Positions 26,663 through 38,819 of a stretch of DNA of 51,167 nt are shown in pieces. A program made the position numbers and the translations under genes. The stretch comes from Rhizophagus sp. LPA8_4_AMF. Lineage: Eukaryota; Glomeromycota; Glomeromycetes; Glomerales; Glomeraceae. Under the pieces are notes generated by a model. The model did not search any database. It was not told the origin of the DNA and saw nothing but the letters and a program-made list of their open reading frames with translations. Position 1 is the stretch's first letter. Each line of letters starts with the position of its first letter. The stretch is taken from positions 1 through 51,167 of the forward strand of contig JADRCO010000128.1 of the NCBI GenBank assembly GCA_021464525.1. Direction: 5' to 3'.

Positions 26663-27811
26663 TTATGAAATTTGCATACTTATATATCTAGCTTTCATTA
26701 ACTCTTCAATCCAACCCATATTACCACAAGCCATTACCCTTTTCATATTCTCACTATCCCTAATTTCATCCCACCTTGTTACTGCATATTCTAGTGCGGC
26801 TTCTTTTAAACGGGTATCACCAACTTCCCATGCTAACAGTAATATTTCATCCCAATTATTACTATTTACCATATCCGCAATCCGTTCGGCTACCATTTCA
26901 CCGAACCTTTCTAAATTTAACATATCAGCTTTTGAATAAACATCTTTTAATACATCAAATTCTAATCTAACTTCTAATTTGCCCGTGTAAAGGTAATATA
27001 ATATAGAACGAAAAGTAGTATATTCCATATGTTTTATAGGTATTGTTTTCATTTGTCCTTCTTTCCATTTATCACCCAATAATTTTTCAAAATATGATGA
27101 TCTCGTCGCAAGAATTATTCGATGTGCTTTTATAACTGATCCACAATCAAAAGTGAATTCTACGTCACTAAACTTTCCATCATCTAGATGCTGTTTAAAG
27201 GAAGGGAATTCAGATTCAATTTGTTCTATAGGTTCATCTGAAGTATCATCAGTTGTGGTCGTATTAAAAACATGAACTTTTACAAGCAAATCAATATCTG
27301 TACTTGTATCACTATTTGGAAATAAATTTTCAAATGAACAAAAACGATGACGACCAAAATCATCTAAACCATCAAATTCGAATTTCATAGTAAACGTCTC
27401 ATTTCGAATGAGAGTAGGAATTGATGAAGAAAATGGTGTTGAATTAGGATCCGATGTAAGACGATATACTTCTAACTTAAAAGTTTTATCTCGAAATGTT
27501 ATATTTGTTTCTTTTTCATAAGGAGTTTGTATAGCTACCAAATATAAAGATATATGGCCTTTTGCTGCTTCATTTACGCCGTTAGGATATAGCTTTATAC
27601 GCCATAAGTATGGATGATCGTTTTGTTTGGTTTTTGTTGGAGAAAAATCAGTCGTTAACGGAGGTCGTGGTGACCAGAATCTGTCACTTAAAACAAAACC
27701 AGCATTGGGGTAAAACGTAACGAGTTCATTAAAACTTCTGATCGTCCAAGAATAAGTGAAGTGATCCTGAGCATGTTTCGAAGGTTGTCGCGTTGCCTGG
27801 TCTGTATTCAT
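26663..27811 (-). CDS. MATH-BTB (TD-POZ-like) protein
   Basis: A single uninterrupted frame of 382 residues. Residues ~15-185 form a MATH/TRAF-like beta domain (F-T-Y-S-W-T-I start, P-Y-L-W-R-I-K-L-Y-P-N-G core), residues ~205-310 are a BTB/POZ domain (D-D-G-K-F-S-D-V-E-F, A-H-R-I-I-L-A-T-R-S-S-Y-F, Y-Y-L-Y-T-G-K-L-E-V), and the C-terminus is a BACK-like helical stretch. SPOP-type MATH-BTB proteins are adaptors for Cullin-3 ubiquitin ligases; the fungal substrates are unknown. Upstream of the ATG the frame stays open without a Met for ~100 bases in a GC-richer segment, so an extra 5' exon is possible. The intronless structure contrasts with the intron-rich neighbours and fits a lineage-expanded family. 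Confidence 0.88.
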   Translation of the reverse strand: MNTDQATRQPSKHAQDHFTYSWTIRSFNELVTFYPNAGFVLSDRFWSPRPPLTTDFSPTKTKQNDHPYLWRIKLYPNGVNEAAKGHISLYLVAIQTPYEKETNITFRDKTFKLEVYRLTSDPNSTPFSSSIPTLIRNETFTMKFEFDGLDDFGRHRFCSFENLFPNSDTSTDIDLLVKVHVFNTTTTDDTSDEPIEQIESEFPSFKQHLDDGKFSDVEFTFDCGSVIKAHRIILATRSSYFEKLLGDKWKEGQMKTIPIKHMEYTTFRSILYYLYTGKLEVRLEFDVLKDVYSKADMLNLERFGEMVAERIADMVNSNNWDEILLLAWEVGDTRLKEAALEYAVTRWDEIRDSENMKRVMACGNMGWIEELMKARYISMQIS

Positions 27812-28909
27812 ATCACGGATTTCGTTACCTCTGGCAAGAGCCGATCCGCTTTCCCTGTTAAGTCGTGACCGCGAACGGATAAACCGTTTTCTAAGGAGTT
27901 ATATAGAGTCATTAGAGAAAAAAAAAATTAAATCATAAATAATCTAGAACAAGATAAAAACAATTTGTGTTCATAAAAACAAAGATCCTAAAATAACATC
28001 AGGTTGAAGTAATAAAAAAAGCAAGTTTTTAATAAGAAAAAAAAGGAAAAGAATGAATGAATAAAAAAAAAAAATTTTTTTTTTTACATACAAAGAAAAT
28101 TTGTTTGGCATCAAGAAGCTACTCGCGGGTACGGGAAAGAAAGAAACATAAAAGAAATTATTTTGTGAAAAATGATGACGTGAAAACAATATGAACTCAT
28201 GTCAACACTTCCATACAAGACTAATATAAAAAGCCTCCCTACATGCAAATATATCGTTTTTGATCAAGGAGACGATGCTTTTTAAGTTGGTTGTACAATG
28301 ATTACGAAAAGAGGTATATTTACATACACGGTAAAACAAATATTTCGACTTTTATTCCTCAAAAAACCGATATCAATTTTTTTTTGTTTTTTTTTGTCTA
28401 TTATGTATGCTAAAAATTTTTTCGTTAAAAAAACAAATATTAATACCATAAAACTGTTCATAAAAGATGTTTGGGGTTTGGTTTTTCCGAAATTCTGTAA
28501 CAGGTTACTTTTATTATCTTGGCGAGTTGAGAATTCTGCTAATCAACCAAATTTTTTTTTTCGCTTAACAATAATGCTATATAATCTATATAATCTATTC
28601 GTCTCTTAATCAAAAACGGTAGTCTTGCGCCCTCATAGTGACTATAATACATTGAACTTCAAGCCACAATGCATCACACTGCATGGCTTTGTATGTTTAC
28701 TTTTAACCGATCTAAAAAGATTTGAAACTCGTATCACAAATTTGTTTCAATAGGAATATCAAGACATTGTACAAATTAGCAAATACTATATAAATCCTAA
28801 TTTGTAATTATTTATATTTATATATATTTCTTCTCACAAAACAACGGATTAGCTGGACTCTTCCGTTTTTACATAATTTGTTTGTATAGTCTACATTTAT
28901 AAGAGTAAA
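27812..28909. other. Divergent intergenic region
   Basis: About 1.1 kb between MATH-BTB and the DUF1769-type gene. The first ~100 bases are noticeably richer in G+C than the rest and are open in the MATH-BTB frame. A 103-codon frame at 28298-28609 is highly hydrophobic and T-rich with no family match; I do not call it. Poly-A/poly-T blocks occur at ~28066-28083. Confidence 0.5.
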
Positions 28910-29782
28910 ATGCCAACTGTAAGAATAGGGCCAAGTTATACTTCCCTTCAACGATACAATGTAAATGACGATAAATATCCTTTATTCGTCAATTCCTCTC
29001 ATTTTACCGGATATATAACAGTAAGGCTGCAGGATCATCATTACAAAAACGATTTAGTTAAAAGAACTTGCCCGTACTTTGAAAACCATCGGAGATTTTT
29101 TTCTTTTCAATTTCAAGGACGTTTTAAACCAACGAATCCTAACAGGGATGATCATTTATGGACCTTTGACGATGTAATGTTTTGCGCGGAAACTGAATCA
29201 AATGTTAAGCCTCCAATGGGATCTAAATTTGCTGTTCAATTCGCAAAATTTATTGATCCTGGTTTTACCGCTGATGAAATTTTTAAGAATAAAAGGCCTT
29301 GGGCTGGTAGTTGGGTTATTTGTGGAATGAATATTGTGAAAGTTTGGAAAGCTGATTCCGATAATCAGTCATTTGATGAAAAAAGTGGTAAAATTACAAG
29401 TGATTCGAAGCCAGCTCCTACTTTTAATAATTCTTCTCCACTTTTGTTACCTATTGAACCATGGGTTTACTATGGCAAACATCATCTCGAAGAGGACACC
29501 AAACTTATCATTCCCGATAAAAATCTAAATGCCTCGGAGCGTCGTAAATATTTTCTTACCCCTTCCGCTCGTCAATCTTATGTCTTTGATCCTTCTCATA
29601 TCTATAGTTGTGATTTTTTTAACAACTTTACTAACTTTTCTACGATGAATGCAGATATGATTATTAAATTTAGTATGTCTAAAGTATTAAACAATCAACC
29701 ACTTAGATTTGTTTGTAGAACCAAAGATGGAAATGCTATTTTTTTTGTTATAGAAATTGATTATTCTGATCTTTTGGAGTAG
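28910..29782 (+). CDS. DUF1769-type fungal protein
   Basis: Single exon, 290 residues. The diagnostic block is P-Y-F-E-N-H-R-R-F-F-S-F-Q-F-Q-G-R-F-K (residues ~50-68), followed by W-T-F-D-D-V-M-F-C and A-V-Q-F-A-K-F-I-D-P-G and a P-W-A motif. I recognise this as the fungal domain of unknown function DUF1769 (identification from memory). Yeast and filamentous members are uncharacterised; the fold is predicted to be beta-rich. There is no signal peptide or transmembrane helix. The start is the first ATG after a T-rich leader. Confidence 0.78.
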   Translation: MPTVRIGPSYTSLQRYNVNDDKYPLFVNSSHFTGYITVRLQDHHYKNDLVKRTCPYFENHRRFFSFQFQGRFKPTNPNRDDHLWTFDDVMFCAETESNVKPPMGSKFAVQFAKFIDPGFTADEIFKNKRPWAGSWVICGMNIVKVWKADSDNQSFDEKSGKITSDSKPAPTFNNSSPLLLPIEPWVYYGKHHLEEDTKLIIPDKNLNASERRKYFLTPSARQSYVFDPSHIYSCDFFNNFTNFSTMNADMIIKFSMSKVLNNQPLRFVCRTKDGNAIFFVIEIDYSDLLE

Positions 29783-29928
29783 CAATTATAAAAATTTCAT
29801 GTGGGTTAATGATTTATATTTTTTATAGAGTGTGGGTAAGTGATATTTTTTTTTTATTTTTTATTACAATAACAATTATCAGTATTAGTTGATCATATCT
29901 TCAATAATATCCAGTAAAAATTCCATTT

Positions 29929-30863
29929 CTAGTAATTTAATTCGTTATCCTTTCTTTTCTTATTTTGTTTATTATATTCATTTACATTCTCTGATGCATT
30001 CTTGTTAACTTTAGAAGAAAAATAGTCTTCTAAAAATATAGCAGCCAAATTCTTTACACAAACGTTATCGCATTGTAATAATTTAATAATTTCTTCCTTA
30101 ACATGTTCCGTTAGAATAACTAACAAATCAAAACACTATATATCAATTAAAATATAAAATTTTGCAATTGAAAGTGTAGGTTTACTTACATTGTTCACTT
30201 TTTGGTGTTATCAAGAAAATCAATGTTGTTATTGCTGACAATTGTGTATTTAAATTTTCGTTGGATAAACAATCAATTATCATTGGAATTCCACCATTGT
30301 CAATTATATGCTCTTTATTTCGAGTCTCTAAGGATAAGTATATGTTAAAAAATGTATAACAACAATAAAATTTTTTTTGTTTATTAATCACCTAAACATA
30401 AATTGCATAGTCCACCTAAACCAAATTCCTTTAATTTTTCATCAGGTTCACTTAAAGTATCTAAAACAAATTTTTATTTGGTTATAAATCGTTATAATTC
30501 AAAATATGAGGACTTGAGAAAGTATACTGACCAAGAAATAAATCTACTACATTTAATTGCCAAAGCCAGTCATAGTTAATAGGATCGTATGCGAAATTAG
30601 CTAAATTTGCTAATACTTGATATTTAGCCTCTGGAAAAAGAAAATGTTAACACAAAAAAATTGACAAATTTAATAATAACTTTTAGAATTACCTTGATCA
30701 TTTGTATTCTGATACTCATTAACAAGTTCTTCAAGATATTCAAATCTATAAAATAATATTTTTCTAATTAATATCTTTTTTAAATTTTAAATTTCTTTAA
30801 TTAATACCTTGGGGTTCCAGATTTACCCGTTCTTCTTTCAAGCTGACGACGCGTTGAAAACAT
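29929..30863 (-). CDS. ARMC7: Armadillo-repeat protein ARMC7
   Basis: Six minus-strand exons: 30863-30808, 30745-30693, 30630-30532, 30460-30392, 30327-30190, 30119-29929; 201 residues. The N-terminus has [12 protein letters not shown], then the family signature [38 protein letters not shown] and L-S-A-I-T-T-L, ending with N-L-A-A-I-F-L-E-D. This order and length match animal ARMC7 (about 198 residues), a small armadillo protein reported to associate with spliceosome-related factors in animals. The basic Asn/Lys-rich tail is specific to this copy. The gene is divergent from CIAPIN1 with 154 bp between starts. Confidence 0.92.
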
Positions 30864-31017
30864 TATTATTCAAACAAGGGAGGATAAGATTTAGTTTATT
30901 TTAGTTACACTAGATCGATTAGTATTACAAATCACATTTTACTAGTTTTCTATATATACACACCTCAGTAGAATATACTTACATACACACCTTGAATATA
31001 AAACAGTTATTGTAAAC
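30864..31017. promoter_or_regulatory. Bidirectional promoter, ARMC7 and CIAPIN1
   Basis: 154 bp between divergent ATGs. AT-rich, with a TATATATAC stretch near 30951-30959. No other site was recognised; the call is from geometry. Confidence 0.45.
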
Positions 31018-32258
31018 ATGTCTTTCACACAAGTTTTACCCGGAAGTAAAGTTCTCTTGATCAACACATCTCATTCAGATTCTTTTAAAATTAATGACAC
31101 TAAAGAGCAATTGATGCAAAAGGTCACTGAAAATGGTCTTGTCGTCGATGAAACTTTAGATCGTGTGGCTCATGGTTTGTTTTCAAAGCTTAGCTTTATT
31201 TTTGTATTAATTTAAATTTATTAAACTTTATTATTCTTTTATTATTTCAGGCGATCTTCCAAACTCTACATACAATTATATTTATACTAATCATTATGCT
31301 TCTTTGGCTTTTGCTCACAATACCGCAATACTTTCTAAATTGGCTTCAATATTAGTACCTGGAGGTACTCTTTGTCTTAAAGAGCCCGTTTTACTTGCTC
31401 CAAGATTTTCTACTGACATTCCGATTATTCGCACCAGTGAAAATTTAGTCAGTGAACTTAAATTAGCTGGTTTTGTTGACATAGAAATCAGAGGTACTAC
31501 TGAAGTTGAATTAAGTGATTTAGTTAATACTATGGAACAAGTTTGGGGAATTAAAGATGAATATAAAAAACAAGAACTAGTTCAGTCATTGAAGGGACAG
31601 TTAAATTTGGTAGAAATCGTAGTTAAAAAACCAGCTTATGAGATCGGTGCTTCATTTACTTTACCGTTTGCCAAAAAAGTTCAAAATGGTATGTAGCTTT
31701 TATTTCAATTTACCCCCCCCCCAAAAAAATTAATGCGATATTTTGTTTTATAGTCAATGGCACTGCAAATAAAGCTTCTGTTTGGTCTCTTTCTGTTGAT
31801 GATGATGAAGAATTAGAGGATGAAAATAATTTACTAGATGAAAGTGACTTGATTAAACCTGATAAGAGCACTTTAATTCGTAAGTGTCATGAAAGAACAT
31901 CATCATCTATTAACCATTTAGTATATTTACGTATTAAATTTGTAATTATAGGACCTGACTGTGAAACTAGTGGAAAACGAAAAGCTTGCAAGGATTGTAC
32001 ATGCGGTTTTGCGGAGGAATTAGAAAAAGAAAGTAAAGCAGCTGCACCAACTTCATCTTGTGGAAGTGTATGTATTTTAATGTGTTTACTTTTTATTTAA
32101 GCCTAAAAATAAATTAATAGATCTTTATTTAAATTTAGTGTTATCTTGGAGATGCATTCAGATGTTCGACATGTCCATATCTTGGAATGCCAGCTTTTGC
32201 TCCTGGAGAGAAAGTTGTTCTTGGAGGAAACATGATGCAAGATGATATTGAAGTTTAA
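31018..32258 (+). CDS. CIAPIN1: Anamorsin/CIAPIN1 (Dre2), cytosolic Fe-S assembly
   Basis: Five exons: 31018-31174, 31251-31688, 31754-31879, 31952-32067, 32139-32258; 318 residues. The N-terminal ~190 residues are the methyltransferase-like domain, including an L-V-P-G-G-T-L loop. A linker with W-S-L-S (conserved) follows. The C-terminus holds both Fe-S motifs: C-x8-C-x2-C-x-C ([15 protein letters not shown]) and twin C-x2-C-x7-C-x2-C (C-G-S-C ... C-S-T-C) followed by P-Y-L-G-M-P-A-F. Dre2 accepts electrons from the diflavin reductase Tah18 early in cytosolic Fe-S cluster assembly. All eight Cys ligands are present. A 9-base C run lies in intron 2 near 31712. Confidence 0.96.
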
Positions 32259-32518
32259 GTTATGTAGTGACTTTAAAAAAAAAAGTAATGTATTTATAAC
32301 AAAAAACTTTATATTATTATTTGAATATCGACATTAATAATAACATAATAAATCTTATTCAACGAGAGACAATCCTTTATATATCACACTTTTACAATGA
32401 AAATTTCAATTGCATACTAAAGGCAATTTCTATTATAATAAATTTCTAGTACATATAATATCTAGTATAAATAATATTCATAATATACATGCTTAAATAA
32501 CGAGTATTTCTAAACAAT

Positions 32519-34318
32519 TTAATAATTTCCAGAAGCAACTTTTTTAATATTTAAAGTTAAACAGATAACCATGACGCATAATCCATAAAAAGCCAAAATA
32601 GTTGCTAATACTTTCTTTTTGTCCCATGGTTCATTTTCATGAATTTTGTAATAAAACATTCCTGGTAATATAAAAGAAATTGTGGTAGATCCTGTTGATC
32701 CTACAAATGCAAGGACCTATTTATAAAAAAAAAACAATAAATTATTAATTTATAACTTTTTTATGGATTTATAATATGTTATTACTTACCAAATCTAATT
32801 TTGATACAAGGATCGCAATAATATAACTTGTTATTAAAATACCAGTAGTTAATATTATATATTTAATATTTGACATGCCTAGAGAAGAAAGTTTACTATA
32901 ACCATTTCTAGAAGGTGATGCGAATGAAAATATTTTATCTAAGCAAGCACGAGCTGGATGTGCTTGTAATGGATAAGAGAAAAGTATCAATATTACAAAT
33001 GCTACTCGGCCAATTGTAACAAAGACGCTTGTTTCGTCTTTTTTTTTTAAAAAATAAAGTGAATTAGTTTGTTCCGCAAAGAAATTTAAAGGTAGGCTTT
33101 TAATAAAATACTTACACATTGAAATGATATTAGGTAAAACATCATCACCAAAGCTCAGATATCCCAATAGTCCAATGATTTGATAAATTGTAGCCGTAGT
33201 ACCGATTGCACTAAAAATCACTCTGTTGATGCTTGCTTGACTATTATCTATATGTTCGTTATAAATGGAAAATACCTAAAAGAAGAACTTCGATATTATT
33301 AACGAATACAAAAAAAAACAAAAATTCACAAATTATTACTCACATTTTGATGACACGTAAAAGCGAATATGAAAATCGGTAAATTTGTAAAGAATTTCGT
33401 TGAAAATTTTATATAATGTAATTTTTCTTTTGGAGGAGCCTTATAATCAGGTCCAAAATAATGATAAATAACAATGAATACCAAATAAATTACAGCAATT
33501 AATGCAATAAAACTAGTATGTCTTAAAGAATCAAGTCTCTTTAAAAAGGCCAAAGGTATAATAACGAACATAAAAATAGTTATCCAAAATCGTCGATCCA
33601 TAAGTAGAGAATATTCATCAGCAAACTTATCACCCAAGGAACCGCTTATCACTTGTGGCATCAAATCACCAACAATGATTAAATATGAAACGGCAACTCC
33701 AAAACACTTTATGGCAATTGCAGCATCGAATAATAAAGCAGCTGATGGGTATGTTAATTTTGATACGGCAAAAAATGAGGAATTACGTCCAAATGTGTGT
33801 GAAGCACTACGGGATAAAAAATATAATCCAAGCCCAGAAGTGATAGCTGCATAAACTATCATCATGCTACCCATTAAAAGTCCAACTGATGCTACGGCTG
33901 CTGGCTTATAAAGGAAAAGAATTTAACAGGGGTCGTAATAATCACATACAGAAATACATCGTAACTAAAAAATAAGTACCATGGCCAACATGCCTGTTCC
34001 AAGAATAGTGTTGGCAAGATTTACCTATTTCATTTTTAAAAAAGATCGTACAAACAAAAAATGTAAACCAATAAAACAAAGGGAATTTACTGACCCTCTA
34101 CACAATAATATCTTATTATTTTAACCTACCGTACAAGATAAATAGTTGGCAGTCCCGGTTCTTTCATCTTCGCAATCGCTTTCAACTTCGACATCTATAC
34201 TTTCACCTAATAAAGGTGTTCGATCTATATGGTCATTGTTCTGATTGTTTTCGAGTATAGCACTGCTTGTTGAAGGAGTTTCTTCTTCTTCGATAGAGAT
34301 CGGGGAGTAGGTTGACAT
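32519..34318 (-). CDS. Vacuolar amino-acid transporter, AVT/AAAP family
   Basis: Six minus-strand exons: 34318-34130, 34024-33980, 33904-33344, 33275-33116, 33037-32790, 32716-32519; 466 residues. A polar acidic N-terminus of ~60 residues precedes about 11 hydrophobic segments. The AAAP signature N-L-A-N-T-I-L-G-T-G-M-L-A-M-P-A-A in helix 1 is split by an intron just before the Pro. Further motifs include G-V-A-V-S-Y-L-I-I-V-G-D-L, F-A-F-T-C-H-Q-N-V-F-S-I-Y-N-E and Y-P-L-Q-A-H-P-A-R. H-Q-N-x-F is typical of the AVT5/6/7 subgroup that moves neutral or acidic amino acids across the vacuolar membrane. Exon 2 has 45 bp. It is divergent from the coiled-coil gene (404 bp between starts). Confidence 0.92.
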
Positions 34319-34722
34319 CTTAGGTCGCGATTAAAATAAAAAATGAAGTAGAATAAATAATCCTTAAAAAGGCTAGGTAAAAGCCTAGTCCTATCTAAAT
34401 TCACCCGGTATAAATAATATTACTATGAGTTTTAATATATTGATTAATACGGGATCAGCGGATGTGTTTGATGATGCGTTTGATGAGTGTTACGAGTTAT
34501 TTGATGTGTAAATGCATGAATGCATGCAAGAACAAAATAGGAAATAGTTAATTAACTGAATTAAACAAAAACGGCAGGGTTGTAGGGTTCATTAATTCCT
34601 CGTGGTTTCATTTATTGTCACACACTTCTTTCATGTTAACAAACAACAAAAATTATATATATATTGTCCTCGGGCGGTATATAAAAATTTTTTACTTTTA
34701 TATCACATAGAATGCAAATTTC
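34319..34722. promoter_or_regulatory. Divergent promoter region, AVT transporter and coiled-coil gene
   Basis: 404 bp between divergent ATGs. It contains an alternating ATATATAT stretch near 34655 and a G/C word (CCTCGGGCGG) near 34668. Assigned from geometry. Confidence 0.4.
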
Positions 34723-37700
34723 ATGGCTTTTAAAAGTGCATTAGCGAAGTTTCAAAATAATAGTTGGAAAACTACCAACATTTATAATAATTCATATCGT
34801 GAGAAAGAAGTCGTTCAAACTCCTAACGAAAACGCAACGCCTCAAATGGCTTTATTTGGAACTCGTAAAAACGTGGAACTCTTTACAAGAGAAAATAGTG
34901 TTATTCAAAGCATTAATACTTCTCTATCTAAAGATGAAAAAATTAATCCTTCAAAGATAGAAAAAGTACATTCACCAATAAACCTTGAGCTTGACCTTTT
35001 GCAATATAAAAAACATGAAAGAGATGATAGTTCTTCGGATTCAAGTTTACAAATTACTTCATCGGATAATTCGGTTAGTTCTACTAGTACACGTCTTACA
35101 ACTCCAGTCGATGATTTAGATTCAAAATTTAATTATATGAAAGCTGGACTTTCTCTATCAAACAGCGATACTAAAACTTCCCTTAATGATTTTCAAATAA
35201 ATGATTATGAGGCTTTCATAACAAAACTTGAAAAACAACAGCAACAGCACAAAGAAGAACTTGAACAATTACGAAAAGAACATAAAACTCAATTTGATAA
35301 AACAAAATTGGATTATGAAAAGTCAAAAAATGATCATAAACAGGAATTTGAAAAAATAATACAAGAACTTAAAAATAGTATGGAGAATATGAAAAAAACA
35401 AGTAGTTCAGAAATGGATATATTAAAAACAAAATTGATGAATCAAAATAAAGACAATGAGGAAAAAATAAAAAATGAATTATCTGTTCAATATGAATCTC
35501 AAAAAGAAGAATTAAAGAGACTTCATGATGCAGAAAAAAATAAATTAATAGCGGGATTAAAGACAATGAAAAGATACAAGGAAAAAACTGAAGATGAGTT
35601 AATGGAGAGTAAAAATAATTTTCAAGTTGAAATACAGTCCATTAGGAAAGAATATGAGAAAGAAATAGAAATACTTCGTCGTGAACATGCAGGACAATTA
35701 GATTCAATGATAAGAGGAGAAACAAAAATAACTTTTGCACAAATAAAAGATCAACAAGATCGGAGAATAATTGAAAGAGAGAGGGAACTACGGAATCAGA
35801 TCGATGTACTTATGCGTGAATTAGGTGAAAAAAAAGCCACCGAAGTTTCTTGGGTTAATTACAAGCGAGAAAAAGAATCTGCCTTGTTGGATTTAAAAAC
35901 TCAATTATATTCATTGGAAACTGCAAATAAACAAAAAGATGCTCAAATAGTTGAATTACAGGAGGAATGTGCTCGTTCATTACGAGAAATGAAAGATCTT
36001 AATAGAGATAAAGAAAAAACTAGTAACATGATAAAAGAATTCCAACAAAAAACTGAAGAGGTAATTAAAGGACAATTGAATGCTAGGATAAAAGTAGAAA
36101 AAGAATCTGGACAAATTATTGAAACACTTCGTGAACAATTAAGTGATACTAATAAGGAGCTTTCAAACTTACGAATTCAACTATCCAATTTAGAACTGGA
36201 ATTTAATGAAGCGAAAGAACATTGTGAAGATTTGGAAAGTTTGATTAAAGATAAATCTGAGATAATAAACCGACTTCAACTTCAAATAGAACGTATACAA
36301 GCTGAAAGTAATGAATTAGAATCACAAAATTTCAAAAAACTTAAAGAACAACAAGAAAAAGAACATGAACAATCATTAGCATCACTTCGTAAAAAATTGG
36401 AAACTAATCATCAAAAAGAGTTACAAGTACTTCGTGATCAACTTGAAAAAGAATATGAAATTAAAATAAGTGAATTAATCGATAAAAATTCAAGTCTAGA
36501 GCAAAATAGTTTACAAAATTCCAAAACTGTAAAGGAATTAGAGGAAACTACACACTGTCTTGTAAATGCGGAATCTTCTTACAAGGAATTAAATGAAAAA
36601 CACCAGCAATTGGTTACTAAAAATCAACAACTATCTAATGAAATTGCCGCTATTCGCTCTAAAGTAGAAGAACTTGAAGCTAATAATAGAACAGTCACCC
36701 TAGAAAAAGAAAAGATGGCAGAAGAACTGAAGAAAGCTAATGATGAAATGAGACGACTTCGGGATGAAAACTCAATAGTAAACAATAAAATGATTGAATT
36801 GGAGAATGAGCGTGATAAACTTGCTAATACCGTTTCTACAATGAAAACATATTGGGAAAAAAATTATAAAGACTTACAAATTCAGTTGCAAGAAATGGAA
36901 TCTCAAAGAGACAAATTGGGTAATGAGATAACAAAAATTAAATCTGATTATAATGAAAAGGTGAAAGCTTTTGAAGAGTTAACAAATAATGTAGAGATTA
37001 TTGAAAAACAAAAAGTATCTCTATCAAAATTGTTGGAAGATCACCAAAATAGTATGCAAACTTTTATGAAAGAAAATGCAGCTGAACGAGAAGCTTGGAA
37101 TCGAAAAGAAGCCGATCTTATTTCTAATTATGAACTTGAGGTGAGAGAAAAAGATTCAAAATTAGAAGAACTTTATGATAAATTAGATCATACAAGGAAA
37201 CATTCCGAAGAATTAGAAGAACTTTTACAAGAAGCTAAAGAAGCCGAAACAAAACAGTTAGAATTATCACAAAAATTAGAAGCAGCATTGCAAGAATGTG
37301 TAAATAAGGATATTGAAATTTCAAATCTTGAAATGTTCAAAAAACAATCACAAGCTCGTATTGATAGTCTTGAGTCTTCAACAAATCGTTTAACTGCGAA
37401 ATTGCGTGCTTTTGAAACAGATGCTGAACAAGCAAAACGAAATACGGATGCAAAAATAAATGATCTCCAAAACAGACTTAAAGATTCAATGACAGAGATC
37501 GAAGATTTACATAATCAAGTCTCGAATCTTAAGCATAATCTTATTGAAAAAGAAGCAATGGTATTAAATCATTCACGTTCTTCAAGTCGCGATGGTCCCA
37601 AAAGTCCAATTATAGACATTTCTAAAATAACTAGTCTCACGATGCAAATTGAAGAATATAAAGCTACACATCAGAATCTCGAAGCTCAGATTGCAACTCT

Positions 37701-38345
37701 TACCCAGCAACTTCAAGAACTTCAACAAGAAAAAAACTCAACAATAACAGCATTTGAACATTCCATAACACAAGCAGAAAAAACAGTAAGTGGTCTTCGT
37801 GACAAGATTAAAACTATGGCAATTGAACACGAAGAAGAAAAAAAACAGATCTTTAAAAAACATCAATTATCAATACAAGAACTTAACAAGCAGAAAGAAG
37901 ATGAAATTGTTAGAATAACCGAATTTACACAATCACGATTAGCAGCACTTGAAAAACGTCAACGTAATATAACTATAACAAATACTACAGATCGGTTTAA
38001 TAATGATGACGCGAAGAAAACGGATATGCTAGAAAAACGGTTATCAGAATTAGAGAATTCGTTAAGGGAGTCGCGTTCTGAATGTGAGAAATTGAATGAA
38101 AAAATTATGGATGTTCAACAAAGGTATGCAGATTCTATAAGTGAAAAAGATAAGGTGGTGAAAGAAAGAAATGATATGGAAAAGAAAATAAAGTCTATGG
38201 ATGCAGAATTAAAAAAGGTGAGTTTATTCTAATGTTAATAAATTATTTATTCAAAATTTTTCATTTATTAATATATTTAACAATAATTCATCAGGTACTT
38301 GCAAAAAATATGGAATTAGTAACAAGCATGAGCAATATAATATAA
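34723..38345 (+). CDS. Long coiled-coil protein, function unknown
   Basis: Two exons: 34723-38217 (3495 bp) and 38295-38345; 1181 residues. After ~160 residues of Ser/Asn-rich, probably disordered sequence the protein is almost uninterrupted heptad coiled coil (Glu, Lys, Gln, Leu-rich) to the end, with one Ser/Arg/Pro break (S-R-S-S-S-R-D-G-P-K-S-P) near residues 948-960. It has no motor, membrane or zinc-binding motif. Such proteins act as cytoskeletal, Golgi or spindle-pole scaffolds; I cannot identify an orthologue. A single very long exon is unlike the neighbours. The tiny last exon encodes V-L-A-K-N-M-E-L-V-T-S-M-S-N-I-I. Confidence 0.87.
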
Positions 38346-38819
38346 ATAACGAAAATTGGTGGCGAAGCATTAATTTAATTGTTAATTTATTCGATTTTAA
38401 TTAATTAATTTGTATTTTAATTCAGAATTTTTTTTTTCTTTTTATTTATTACATGTATTTTAGCATCAATCATTAATTTGTGTAAATGTAAGCGTAAAAG
38501 TAATAACTACATTTTCTTTAGAATTATAATTAATTCACATATTGTAAGTTTTAGATAGAGGTTTAGATTGTAAATGCTGCATATGATTATAAACTGTGTA
38601 AAAATAATTGTATACGTAAATTAAAGTTTATAAGTTTGAAACCAAAACATATAGAACACATAGGAGTTTAAAATGATCAATAATCGCCTTCTCATAAAGC
38701 TTATTGACATTCAAATATACTTTTAAATATTATTTTTAATTTCGTTTTATTCAATCGCTTTTTTATGACTAATTTCATCTCTTTCTTTATGCTAAAAGAC
38801 ATTTTATATTCATAATAAA
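38346..38819. other. Intergenic region
   Basis: AT-rich 474-bp gap between the two tandem coiled-coil genes with no recognised feature. Confidence 0.45.

Noticed and set aside
28298..28609. 103-codon hydrophobic frame upstream of the DUF1769-type gene
   Set aside because: Phe/Ile/Lys bias follows from poly-T and poly-A; no signal of a real membrane protein family.
35369..35566. 65-codon minus-strand frame inside the coiled-coil gene
   Set aside because: Antisense of repetitive Lys/Glu codons; a shadow frame.
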